DNA from: Closterium sp. Naga37s-1
Lineage: Eukaryota; Streptophyta; Zygnematophyceae; Desmidiales; Closteriaceae
Length of the DNA: 64,000 bases
Assembly: GCA_947471745.1 (NCBI GenBank)
Contig: CANJKZ010000927.1
Span: forward strand, 1,186,501-1,250,500
Direction of reading: 5' to 3'
Shown: positions 44,920-55,319 of the stretch, in pieces
How the letters are laid out: the number at the start of each line of letters is the position of its first letter
Numbering within the stretch: the stretch's first letter is position 1
Notes under the pieces: generated by a model
What the model was told of the DNA's origin: nothing
Seen by the model: only the letters and a program-made list of their open reading frames with translations
Databases searched by the model: none
Translations under genes and position numbers: made by a program

Positions 44920-46344
44920 ATTTTCAGGGTGAAGCGGCCGCCGGGTTCTCCGCCTGTCTTCAAGGCGCGTTACATGGCTCGAGGCTTCAGTCAGCGGCAG
45001 GGAGTTGACTACTTTCAGACCTTCTCTCCCACCCCGAAGATGACCACTCTTCGGGTGCTGCTGCACATAGCCGCTCAGCGCGACTACGAGCTTCACTCTC
45101 TTGACTTCAGGACAGCTTTCTTGCATGGCAGCCTGCACGAGGAGATCTGGCTGCGCCGCCCACCTGGCTTCACTGGGTCGTTTCCTCCTGGTACCCAGTG
45201 GAGCCTCCGGCGGCCAGTCTACGGTCTCCGCCAGGCGCCGCGTGAGTGGCACGACACACTGAGGACTACACTTGCGGCTCTTGGGTTTGCTCCTTCTACT
45301 GCTGACCCGTCGCTGTTTCTGCGCACCGACACCTCTCTGCCGCCGTTCTACATCCTCGTGTACGTCGACGACTTGGTCTTTGCCATTGCTGACACTGCTG
45401 GACTCACCCACGTGAAGTCCGAGCTGCAGAAGAGACACACGTGCATAGACCTGGGTGAACTGCGCAGCTACCTTGGCTTGCAGATCACCCGGGACAGAGC
45501 ACAGCGCACCATTACTCTGACTCAGTCACACATGGTGCAGCAGGTCCTTCAGCGCTTCGACTTCACGTACTCCTCGCCTCAGGCCACTCCTCTGTCTACT
45601 CGCCACTCGCTCTCAGCTCTGCCTTCGGATGAGTCCATAGAGCCGAGTGGCCTGTACCCAGAGCTTGTTGGCTGCCTCATGTACCTGATGACCTGCACTC
45701 GACCTGACCTTGCATACCCTCTTAGCATCTAGGCACGCTATGTTGCTCCTGGGAGACACCGACCAGAGCACATGGCTGCAGCGAAGAGGGTGTTGCGTTA
45801 CTTGTGCAGTACGTCGCGCATGGGGCTAGTGCTTGGAGGGCGGCGTTCAGTGGTCCTCACAGGTCACGCAAACGCTTCTTGGGCTGATGACCAGGCTACG
45901 CAGCGGTCGTCACAGGGTTACACCTTCAGCCTTGGTTCCGGCTCTGTTTCGTGGCGGTCTACCCGCTCGTCTTCTGTTCTCGGCTCCAGCTGTGAGGCTG
46001 AGATCTACGCGGAGGCCATGGCTGCACAGGAGCTACGCTGGCTCACCTACTTGCTGACTGACCTAGGAGAGCCGCCTCGTTCTCCTCCAGTTCTGTACGT
46101 AGACAACAAGGCCATGTTGGCCTTGTGTCGGGAGCACAGACTGGAGCACAGAACGAAGCACATTGCTCTTCGCTACTTCCTTGCTCGTGAGCTGCAGCAG
46201 CGTGGTCAGCTGCGCCTTGCTTACGTGGCCTCTCAGGCCAACACTGCTGATATCTTTACCAAGGCACTTCCGCCTTGTGATCATCAGCGCTGCTGTACGA
46301 TGCTAGGTCTTGTGCCTACTTGGCCTCACTTGCTCACTTCTTGA
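44920..46344 (+). pseudogene. copia-3 reverse transcriptase and RNase H
   Basis: RT blocks RVKRPPGSPPVFKARY, PKMTTLRVLL, LDFRTAFLHGSLHEEIWL, YGLRQAPREWHD and catalytic YVDDLVFA (about 45358-45382) are present. A TAG at 45730-45732 replaces the Leu of ILARY. RNase H follows with VLRYLCSTS and SSCEAEIYAEAMAAQELRW, but its first catalytic Asp (HADASW in relatives) is Asn: HANASW at about 45866-45883. It ends NTADIFTKAL and a stop after LTS at 46344. Confidence 0.85.
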
Positions 46345-46541
46345 CCTTGCTTGTACTGTGATCTTTCTATACCTGCACTTGCTTGTTTACCTTTATATAT
46401 GATCTTGCATGTGAACTGGCCTTGTGGCCTTGAACTTGTGCTCGGAATGTGTGGTGACGTTGTGATACACCCTGAGCTTGCTTTGCCTTGCTTGACTGGT
46501 CTTGTGACCTCTTGTTCTCCCCCACTTTGCCTATGGGGGTG

Positions 46542-46667
46542 TGTCAAACCTATATGCCATAGTCTGTGTAGGCTGTAGTGGGGTAGACATTATGGGGTAC
46601 AACACCTTTAGGTTTTCCTACTTGTACCCATCTTTTTCCTACTGCATTCATCCCTTGTTCTTTCACA
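46542..46667 (+). repeat. copia-3 3' LTR
   Basis: TGTCAAACC...TTTCACA, 126 bp, directly after the polypurine stretch TTTGCCTATGGGGGTG. It shares GGCTGTAGTGGGGTAGACA and TTGTACCC with the copia-5 LTRs. The 5' partner is missing. Confidence 0.8.
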
Positions 46668-47296
46668 GTCCTCTCAACAGAAAATCCTATATAATACCCG
46701 GGTGGTTATATGTGGTATATTTTAATACAAGAGGATTCTTTGATTAGACAATCTGGGTGTTTCAATGGTCGTTTTAACATCACAGTTTGAGGCGAGAATG
46801 TGAGTTTTGGCGAGAATGTGAGTTTCACCTTTCGAGCCAATTGCAGCGGAAGATTCGCCAGCGTGGCGACTTCCTAGAATGTGGGATGGGGGAAATGTCC
46901 ACTTGCAGCGAAAGATTCGCCAGGGTGGCGACAGCAAGATTGTGGGAGGGAGAAATGTCGGCGGATTCTAAGTGCAAGTACACGCGAAATTTCATCTAGG
47001 AAGCGATATTCTCCTGTAAGGAATCTGACTCGATAATAGTTATAATAGGAAACCGTAAGAAAAGGGGGGTGTTATAGAAAATCATCCAAAAAGGGGGGTA
47101 TAGTAGAAACGAGGTCGCCCATAGCACCCACCCCGCACAAGCTACCCGGGTGTGTACTATCATGGGGGGGTGTTTTGTCCGGGAGATTACGGTAAAATGT
47201 CGAATCGATTATCCTTCTTCATCGTTTTCCTTGAATGTTGGGCTGGTTTGATCTGGAGCCTCTGATTGGCTACGGAGCTGATTCGTGCAATGATTC
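46668..47296. other. intergenic flank between copia-3 and the gypsy element
   Basis: No gene is seen. A tandem pair with period 61 lies at about 46843-46962 (TTGCAGCGGAAGATTCGCCA and TTGCAGCGAAAGATTCGCCA). GATTC at 47292-47296 is the left copy of the gypsy target duplication. Confidence 0.6.
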
Positions 47297-47665
47297 TGTG
47301 AGAGTACGATGGCTTATGCCAGCTATGCTTGCTTGCCTTAACTTTATTATGCTATTTATAGCACAGGATAATTATACACATGCATGAATTGCTTGATTTC
47401 CTAGGCTAGGTGCTTTCCTATATTTTATTATAGTTATAGCACCGAGCTAGGTTGCATGCACCGAATTCTGGGCTTTTCGGTTGCCACCGAATTGCCTTCT
47501 ACCGAATTCGGGAAGGATCTGTTCGGGACACTTCGCGACCCGCAGAACCTTCGCGTAACACCTGGTTACTGGGACTTGTGTCGAGCCTATAGATAGCCTC
47601 GTGTTGTACCCAGGTGATCATTCAATTCAAACTCTCTTTTCTGAGCTCGATCCTAGATCCTCAGA
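47297..47665 (+). repeat. gypsy 5' LTR
   Basis: TGTGAGAGTA...CTCAGA. It matches the 3' LTR at 60098 over its whole length with few substitutions; its terminal CACA reads CAGA. TATAGATAGCC near 47590 is a possible TATA region. Confidence 0.92.
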
Positions 47666-47667
47666 CT

Positions 47668-47680
47668 TGGTATCAGAGCC
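47668..47680 (+). promoter_or_regulatory. gypsy primer binding site
   Basis: TGGTATCAGAGCC, two bases inside the 5' LTR, is complementary to the 3' end of initiator Met-tRNA. Confidence 0.9.
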
Positions 47681-48095
47681 TGTTTGCACGCAAAGTTTTT
47701 CGACCGCTAAAACCTATCTTTTAAAACTACGGGGGCGACAACGGAAAGCGCCGATTTCGGGTACGTAAACCAGTTCCGCGCTATTTTCCAACGTCCCCCT
47801 CGATCCGGTTTTCGATCACTCCTCAGGTCCAGTGGCGAAAAAGTTGGAATTTCGACCGTCGGATCGATTCGAATCTCAACGGCCCCGAGAATTTCGCCCA
47901 AAAACGTTGGAATTTGGAGTCTCGGGTCGAATTTCTTCTCAACGGCCGAGATCAGACGCGAATTTCAACTAAGGGAGAATTACGCGACCTACAGAATCAG
48001 CGCTCGTCATTTCTGCAGTCAACTCGACTCTCTGTAAGATAACCAGCGCCTAGAATTCAATTATTTTCGTCGCATATCTTCCTATAAATCGCCAC

Positions 48096-49038
48096 ATGGA
48101 GGAAAATGGTGATAATTCCGTACGAAAAATTACGGAGTTACACACCAGCCTGGACCAGACGCGAGCGGCTTTCCAGCGAATAGAGGAGCATCTCGCGAAC
48201 CAGTCGGCGACCGCCACGGCAGCAGCAAACGCAGCGGCGAATGCAGCAGCGACGTCAGCAGCAGCAGCGGCGACACCGACACTTCACCCAGCAGCAGCGG
48301 CAGCGGCTGCAGTGAATCTTGAGGCGGCACGTCCGAGGCTACCGGAGACGTTCAATCCGAATGCGGGAGACACCGACGTCCGTCGATTCATTGCGACCCT
48401 CGAAATTTACTTCGAAGCCGTTGGCTGTACGACCCCGACACACGATGCAATGCGGATTCGGCTCGCAGCGACATTGTTACGAGGCCCGGCGCTCGAGTGG
48501 ATTTACAACAACATTAAGATCCGATGCGAGGGGTCATGGACGCAGTTTCGGGAAGCTTTAATTCAACGTTTCGAACCAATCAACTCTAGCTACATGGCAC
48601 GGCAGCAGATTCATCGGCATAAACAGTTCGGCAGTGTAACACAGTACACGCAGCAGATGGAGAGCCTCTTCAACCGAATTACCGACCTGACCGAAGGGGA
48701 GAAAATCCAAGCGTATAATGAGGGGCTAAAGATGGCAGTCCGCCGACAGGTAATTGCCTCGAACTACAACTACTACCGCGACATGGTGTGTGCAGCAGAG
48801 AGATTCGATGCGCTGATGCTATGTGAACCCGAGACACGACGCCACGTGCCGAACTGATCATTTGGCACGAAGCGATCGGCACCACCCACGACCGCCGACC
48901 CGATGGATATCGACAAGATCGACGCGAAGCAGCGGCCGACAAAATATGGGGAGTGCGAATTTTGCGGCGCAGCAGGACATCGACTCTTGGGGTGTTGGAA
49001 AATGAAGAAGGCACGAGCGGAGCTGCAGGGTAACAACA
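48096..49038 (+). pseudogene. gypsy gag
   Basis: From ATG 48096 the frame is open for 254 codons: an N-terminal coiled stretch, an Ala-rich run, and the retrotrans-gag core (RFIATLEIYFEAVG, IRLAATLLRGPALEWIY, RQQIHRHKQFGSVTQYTQQMESLF). TGA at 48858-48860 interrupts it. The same frame then continues with PMDIDKI and a canonical zinc knuckle, CEFCGAAGHRLLGC (C-x2-C-x4-H-x4-C), and a Lys/Arg-rich tail, until copia-5 inserts after 49038. The TGA may be a mutation (CGA to TGA would suffice) or read through; nothing here decides. Confidence 0.85.
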
Positions 49039-49166
49039 TGTGAAGAAATGAGGAATGAATGATGAACTAGGAAATGAGTTGGGTACAAATATGAAACCCT
49101 ATACTGTGTACCCCATACTGTCTACCCCACTACAGCCTAGAAAGACTATAGCATATAAGTTTGACA
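49039..49166 (-). repeat. copia-5 3' LTR
   Basis: 128 bp, on minus TGTCAAACTT...TTCTTCACA. It differs from the 5' LTR at the terminal CACA/CGCA and a short patch near the middle including a one-base indel. Confidence 0.93.
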
Positions 49167-49366
49167 CACCCCCATAGGCAAAGTGGGGGAGAACAAGGGG
49201 TCACAAAACCAGTCAAGCAAAGCACAGCAAGCTCAGGGTGGATCACAACGTCACCACACATTCTGAGCACAAGTTCAAGGGCCACAAGGCCAGTTCACAT
49301 GCAGAGATATATATATAAAGTTAACCATGCAAGTGCAAGTATATATAGGTCAAAGTACAAGCAAGG

Positions 49367-51196
49367 TCAAGAAGTGAGCAAGTGAGGCAAAGTAGGTACA
49401 AGACCTAACAGAGTACAGAAGCGCTGATGATCACAAGGCGCGAGTGCCTTGGTGAAGATATCAGCAGTGTTGGCCTGAGAGGCCACGTAAGCAAGTCGCA
49501 GCTGACCACGCTGCTGCAGCTCACGAGCAAGGAAGTAGCGAAGAGCAATGTGCTTCGTTCTGTGCTCCAGTCTGTGCTCACAACACAAGGCCAGCATGGC
49601 CTTGTTGTCTACGTACAGAACTGGAGGAGAACGAGGCGGCTCTCCGAGGTCAGTCAGCAGGTAGGTGAGCCAGCGTAACTCCTGTGCAGCCATGGCCCCT
49701 GCGTAGATCTCAGCCTCACAGCTGGAGCTGAGAACAGAAGAAGAGCGGGTAGACCGCCACGAAACAGAACCGGAACCAAGGCTGAAGGTGTAACCCTGTG
49801 ACGACCGCTGCGTAGCCAAGTCGTCAACCCAAGACGCGTCTGCGTGACCAGTGAGGACCACTGGACTCCGCCCTCCAAGCACTAGCCCCATGCCCGACGT
49901 ACTGCACAAGTAGCGCAACACCCTCTTCGCTGCAGCCATGTGCTCAGGGAGGTGTCTCCCAGGAGCAACATAGCGTGCCAGAATGCTAAGAGGGTATGCA
50001 AGGTCAGGTCGTGTGCAGGTCATCAGGTACATGAGGCAGCCAACAAGCTCTGGGTACGGGCCACTCGGCTCTACGGACTCATCCGAAGGCAGAGCTGAGA
50101 GCGAGTGGCGAGTAGACAGAGGAGTGGCCTGTGGCGAGGAGTACGTGAAGCCGAAGCGCTGAAGGACCTGCTGCACCATGTGTGACTGAGTCAGGGTAAT
50201 GGTGCGCTGTGCTCTGTCCCGGGTGATCTGCAAGCCAAGGTAGCTGCGCAGTTCACCCAGGTCTGTGCACGTGTGTCTCTTCTGCAGCTCGGACTTCACG
50301 TGGGCGAGTCCAGCAGTGTCAGCTGTGGCAAAGACCAAGTCGTCGACGTACACGAGGATGTAGAACGGCGACAAAGAGGTGTCGGTGCGCAGAAACAGCG
50401 ACGGGTCGGCAGTAGAAGGAGCAAACCCAAGAGCCGCAAGTGTAGTCCTCAGTGTGTCGTGCCACTCACGAGGTGCCTGGCGGAGACCGTAGACTGGCCG
50501 CCGGAGGCTCCACTGGGTGCCAGGAGGAAAAGACCCAGTGAAGCCAGGTGGGCGGCGCAGCCAGATCTCCTCGTGCAGGCTACCCTGTAGGAAAGCAGTG
50601 CTGAAGTCAAGAGAGTGAAGCTCGTAGTCGCGCTGAGCGGCTATGTGCAGTAGTACCCGAAGAATGGTCATCTTCGGGGTGGGAGAGAAGGTCTGAAAGT
50701 AGTCAACTCCCTGCCGCTGACTGAAGCCTCGAGCCACGTAACGCGCCTTGAAGACAGGCGGAGAACCCGGGGGCCGCTTCACCCTGAAAATCCACATGCC
50801 ACTGACGATGTTCGCCCCAGGTGGGGGAACCTCGTCGACGTAGGTGCCTGTGGACTTCCAGGAAGCCATCTCTGCGTCCATGGCTGCCTGCCACTGAGAG
50901 GAGTAGGGACCCTCTATCGCCTCCGCGTAAGAGCGCGGAGTCGGGATGTCTGGTGCATCCGGGTCTCCCTCAGGGGCCAGCAGCATGGACACGAGATGAG
51001 GTGAAGCAGCAGCCAAGCACTGGAACTCCTCCTGCCTGTCCTCAAGGACGTCCGTGCCAAGGGCACACGCAACCCTGACGGACGGAGGACAGACAGACTC
51101 AGACTCAGCGACAAGACTAGCAGCGTAGTCTAGACGACAGCGAGCAGCAAAGTCGACAAGCTCAGCAACTAAGGCAGACGCAGCAGTGGACTCAAA
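49367..51196 (-). CDS. copia-5 reverse transcriptase and RNase H
   Basis: It is open for about 610 codons from the FESTAASALVAELVDF block to the stop after LTS. The pre-RT part (ESVCPPSV, DVLEDRQEEFQCLAA, YAEAIEGPYSSQWQAAMDAEMASW) leads into RT: GMWIFRVKRPPGSPPVFKAR, LDFSTAFLQGSLHEEIWL, YGLRQAPREWHD, and YVDDLVFA with both Asp residues. RNase H has LTGHADASWVDD, SSSCEAEIYAGAMAAQELRW and NTADIFTKAL. It copies element RNA into cDNA and degrades the template. It is joined upstream to the linker by a one-base frameshift at ~51196 (an extra T in ACCCTTTCC). Confidence 0.88.
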   Translation of the reverse strand, partial: FESTAASALVAELVDFAARCRLDYAASLVAESESVCPPSVRVACALGTDVLEDRQEEFQCLAAASPHLVSMLLAPEGDPDAPDIPTPRSYAEAIEGPYSSQWQAAMDAEMASWKSTGTYVDEVPPPGANIVSGMWIFRVKRPPGSPPVFKARYVARGFSQRQGVDYFQTFSPTPKMTILRVLLHIAAQRDYELHSLDFSTAFLQGSLHEEIWLRRPPGFTGSFPPGTQWSLRRPVYGLRQAPREWHDTLRTTLAALGFAPSTADPSLFLRTDTSLSPFYILVYVDDLVFATADTAGLAHVKSELQKRHTCTDLGELRSYLGLQITRDRAQRTITLTQSHMVQQVLQRFGFTYSSPQATPLSTRHSLSALPSDESVEPSGPYPELVGCLMYLMTCTRPDLAYPLSILARYVAPGRHLPEHMAAAKRVLRYLCSTSGMGLVLGGRSPVVLTGHADASWVDDLATQRSSQGYTFSLGSGSVSWRSTRSSSVLSSSCEAEIYAGAMAAQELRWLTYLLTDLGEPPRSPPVLYVDNKAMLALCCEHRLEHRTKHIALRYFLARELQQRGQLRLAYVASQANTADIFTKALAPCDHQRFCTLLGLVPTLPHLLTS

Positions 51197-51925
51197 GGAA
51201 AGGGTCAGTGACGACAGTAGCAAGGAGACGCGTGACAGTAGGACTGGCAGCACGAAGGGAGTCCGACTCTGGGTCAGCAAGAGCAGGAAGAGAGGACTCA
51301 GGAGGAGAAGGCAAAGGGGCACGCAGTGGAGCAGTGGAAGGACGCAGAGACATTTGGTGCGTGCCGCGGACAGGGGGAGGACGCTGACGCGAACCACGGC
51401 CACTAGTGCGAGCAGCACGGACAGGCGACGCAAGACGAGACGCAAGCTCACGACGCTCAGCAAGACCTCCAGTAGGACCAGTGTAGGGAGAAGGAGCAGG
51501 CAGTGGGGAGGCTGGCTGTAACTGTGACTCAGACTGGACAGGCGGCGGACACTCTAAGAGAGGAGCAGGACCAAGAGAGGACGGAAGTCCAAGAACCTGC
51601 TCAAGGAGCGGAACGAAGTACGGCCGCGGCCGCGCAGCGCCACTAGAACCAGCAGGAACAGCACCAGCACCCGTAGCACCCCCAGCTCCAGCAGCGCCAA
51701 CTCCAGTACCTCCAGCACCCTCAGAAGCACCAGCGCCAGTAGCACATCCAGCGCCAACACCCCCAGTAGCTCCAGCTCCACTAGGACCACCAGAAGACGC
51801 AGCAGCTCCAGCTCCAGCAGCACCAGCTCCAGCACCAGGAACACCCGCAGACTCAGCAGCTCCAGGACCCTCAGGACGAGCACCTCTGGGACCCGCGGCA
51901 CCAGCACCCTCCAACACCTGCAGCA
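51197..51925 (-). CDS. copia-5 Gly/Ala/Pro-rich linker segment
   Basis: Frame segment between two single-base indels (an extra G near 51900-51925 and an extra T at ~51196). It encodes Gly/Ala repeats (GAGAAGPRG type), then RPRPYFVPLLEQVLGL and SPYTGPTGGLAERRE blocks conserved in copia-3. Its role in the polyprotein is unknown. Confidence 0.7.
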
Positions 51926-54766
51926 CCTCCAGCTCCAGCAGCAAGGCTCCAGCGCCTAGCAAACCACTCGCGCAGCTCCTGTGGAGAGAGGAGCTCTCGC
52001 CGGGACGAAGCACCCGAAGGACCTCCAGACCTAGTCCCTGCAGACGCCACACGAGCAGGCTCAGCACCCCCAGGCTCCGCACCCCCAGGCTCAGCACCCC
52101 CAGGCTCAGCAACCCCAGGCTCAGCACCCCCAGACTCAGCACCCCCAGACTCAGCACCCCCAGTCTCAGCGCCCCCAGAGTCAGCACCCCCAGACTCAGC
52201 ACCCCTAGGCCCCGCACCCGCAGGCTCAGCACCCCTAGCAGCACCAGAGTCAACAGCTACCTCGACAGGCTCGACTGCGTCTACCTGGGACACACCTGAG
52301 GGGGCAGGACCCTGAGGGGGGAGGGGGTCTACTGGGGGGGGACCTAGCGCGAGGAAGAGCGGCGGCGGGGGGAGGGACGCAGTGCGGTAGGGGAAGAGTT
52401 GGTAGTAGGGAACCGACTCGTCAAACGTGACGTCCTGAGAGGACAGAACACAGCGCGAGGTGGGGTGGTAAAACTGCCAACCAGGCGCGTCAGGGGGGAA
52501 GCCAAGGAAGACGCAGGGAACAGCACGGGGGGACAGCTTGTCCGCAGACAAGTCGCGGACAAACGCCCGAGATCCCCAAACACGGAACGCAGACGCATCG
52601 CCAACCTTCCCCGTCCACCGCAGAGCAGGGGAGGTCTCCGGCATGGAGACCCGGGGCTGAAGGTTGATCTGATGCGCCGCGTACTGAACCGCGAACGGCC
52701 ACAGAAAATGGGGGGCAGCCGCATGGATCATGGACGTACGGGCGACGTCCATGACCATGCCAATGCGGCGCTCAGCAATCCCATTTTGCTGTGGAGAGGC
52801 CGGAAGCGTGAACGTCTGGCGGATGCCTCGTGCACGACAGAAGGCTCGCAGAAGGTCAGAGGAGAACTCTCCGCCTCTGTCGGAGTGCAGACGCAGAACA
52901 GGAAAGTCCGAGCCGAAACTCTCTCTGAGCTGGAGACGAGCAGCGCGGATCCAGTCGATCAACACCCCAGTGACCTCACCCTTGCTGCGCAAGGGGAAGA
53001 CTGTGGTGTAACGCAAGTAGTCGTCAACCACCAGCAGGAAGTAACGCTCGTGAACCTGTCCACGGACGCGGGCTGGGCCCCACACGTCCATGTGAAGCGT
53101 CTGCAGCGGAGCCTCTGTCGGAGGAAACTCGGAGGAGTGAGGAGCAGCGCGCTGCCGCCCCTCAACGCAGGGAACGCAGGTAGGGGCAGGCCCTGGAGGA
53201 AGAGGAGGGAGGGACCGGGGGAGACCAGAGACAAGGACACGGGAGGCCATGCCTCGGAGACGAGGCAGGGAGGGGTGACCAAGTCGGTGGTGCCAGAGGA
53301 GAGTCTGGTGAGACAGGAGACGACACGAGCAGGGGGCGGACTTAGGACCAGACCTGGACGCCGCAGCAGACACCTGACCCGACGCAGCTACCTGACCAGA
53401 CGCAGCAACCGGAGGAGACCCAGTAGTCAGTGTGTACAGGCTCGACCCCGGCCGACGGGTAAACGTGGCCAAGTGTCGGCCCGTCCCAGCACACGTGCAG
53501 TGGGTCACTCGCTGACTTGCAGGAGTGAACTGGTGAACCCCCCCATCCTGTAGATCAGCACCACTCACCAAGTTCGTAGAGAACGAGGGGAGGTAAAGAC
53601 CTGACAGGGTGCAAGAAGGGGCCGCCGGACACGGTAAGACAGTGGAGAAGTGGGCAAGGACAGGACCCCCAGAGGGGTCTGCCAGGGAGACCGCAACTGG
53701 CCGACTAAGCGGCGTGAGTGTGGTGCGGTCTCGAAAGAAGGAGCGGGAAGCACCTGAGTCAAGGGTGAAGGTGTGGGAGGCCTGAGCCGACGTGGTACCT
53801 GAGAGAGCAGAGTCACGAGCACCTGGGGCAGCAGACTCACTAGCACCTAGAGCAGCAGCCTCACCAGCACCTAGAGCAGCAGCCTCACCAATGCCCGGGT
53901 CAGGCGGAACACACAGGTAACAGTCACCCTCATCACTAGTAGACCCAGCATACATGGCAGCAAGAAAAGCATCATAGTCAAGATCAAAGATAGCAACCCC
54001 CGCCCTAGACAGCTCGCCCCAGCGAGGGATCTCCGTGTCGTCAGGGAACTGGTGACGCCAAGCGTCCGTCAGGCGGCCGAAGAAGCGCTGGGTGGAGTGC
54101 GGGCCCCCGCACTGCTCACCAGTGCGGTCACCGGTACGAAGGACGTAGGTACAGGGACCAGCACCCCCACCCCGCTGACGCCCAGCGTACCACTCACGAA
54201 GCTGCTGGGGGGACGGGGTCTCACGAGTGCGCTGCTGCTGCTGGCACTGACCACCACCGGAGCCACCCCTCTGCGCAGAGCCGCGACCAGCTCCACCGCC
54301 GCCGCCGCCACCTCCGCCGCCTCCGCCACCTCCGCTCCCACCGCCACCGACGCCTCCACCCCCGCCACCACTCCCACCACCACCCCCACCCCCTCCACCG
54401 CCTCCACCACCACCTCCACCGCCCCCGCCAGCTCCTCCAGCACCCTTGCCCCCCTTGCCTTTGCCGGTGCGGCGTCTCCCGCTAGGGGCAGACGCAGCTC
54501 CGACCGACTCGAGGCCAACGAGGTCGGCCGCAGCAGCAGAGGCAACAGAGGGCAAGAGGGGGGAGGGGGAGCACCCCTCAAAGAAGGGGGCACGAGGGTC
54601 ACCACGAGAGGCTCCTACAGCGACTATACTCTTCTCTGCTGCCAGGAGGCGCTCCTCGAGGAGGTCAACGGTGAGTGTGGTGGGGCAAACAGAGAGGAAG
54701 TGGTCCCTGACCGAGCGAAGGGAGTCTGGGAGCCGGGTGACTATGTAGTAGAGGGTGATGTACATG
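51926..54766 (-). CDS. copia-5 gag end, zinc knuckle, protease, integrase
   Basis: Gag helices (MYITLYYIVTRLPDSLRSV) lead into a long polyglycine tract (54290-54440), the SPQQLREWYA peptide (54185-54216) and a knuckle C-x13-C-x3-H-x4-F. Protease LDSGASRSFFRD lies near 53745-53785. HHRLGHPSLPRLRG precedes integrase HMDVWGP, LHSDRGGEF and SPQQNGIAERR, with the complete DDE triad. The linker has AEPGG repeats and SPQELREWFA (51957-51990). The frame joins the upstream gag segment only after a shift at the 11-base C run (54766-54776 on minus). Confidence 0.88.
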
Positions 54767-54776
54767 GGGGGGGGGG

Positions 54777-55237
54777 TTCTTGGCGCAGAACTCAGCAGGA
54801 AGCGCAGCGCGGTAGCGGGTGTCTCTAGTGCGAAGGTGCGTAATGAGGTCAGCGACTGTGGGAAAGGCAGCGAGGTCAGGGAACAGGTACGGCAGCATGA
54901 GGCGGCTAAGGGCAGCAGTGGCAGGGGAAGAGTAGCGTGCAACTACAGCGTCGTACAAGGTCTTAGCACTCTTGTACTGACTAAAATGCGCACGCTCAGC
55001 GGTCGGTAAGTGGCGACGCACAGCAAGACGGGCAGCAACATCGCGTGTGGCCCACTGTGAGCGAACAGTGCTGTCAGCATCAGCAGGAGGGGCAGGAGAG
55101 GCACCAGAGGTGAGATCGAACAGGGAGAGTCCGTCTGTCCTATCGCACTGTAGGAAAAGCTGCAGGTCATCGACCCAGACCTCAAAGTCAACAGCCCGAC
55201 CCTCAGCATCAAAGGTAAGGACACTGGGGGTAGTCAT
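54777..55237 (-). CDS. copia-5 gag N-terminal segment
   Basis: It starts MTTPSVLTFDAEGRAVDFEVW, followed by DDLQLFLQCD and RHLPTAERAHFSQYKSAKTLYDAVVARYSS, typical of copia gag. The ATG at 55235-55237 follows the GC-rich leader. The frame runs into a homopolymer of 11 C (plus-strand G run 54766-54776). Ten C would keep gag in frame with the downstream ORF, so this is either a slippage mutation, a sequencing error or a slippery site. Confidence 0.82.
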
Positions 55238-55319
55238 GACAGTAGCAGTCTAGCAGTGAGAGCAGTAGGCTAGGGGCAGCGCAGTGGCAAAGGCGCTGCT
55301 CGGGAGTGCTCTCACCAGT

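Larger units (their letters stand above)
41100..46667 (+). mobile_element. copia-3: Ty1-copia element, 5'-rearranged, pol nearly open
   Basis: Contains gag end with three QLREW modules, zinc knuckle, protease, integrase, repeat-rich linker, RT, RNase H, polypurine end and a 3' LTR (46542-46667). The gag N-terminus and 5' LTR are absent; GC-rich minisatellites occupy the expected position. From 41527 to 46344 the frame is open except for two TAG codons. The 3' flank is unrelated to other elements. Confidence 0.85.

Noticed and set aside
44917-45732. Reassignment of TAG as a sense codon
   Set aside because: TAG stands for different residues (Trp, Leu, Gln, Tyr, Ser) in different places, and the intact gene at 24509-26525 ends in TAG.
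52399-53553. Plus-strand open frame of 384 codons
   Set aside because: Antisense shadow of the copia-5 integrase; the minus-strand frame has the catalytic motifs.
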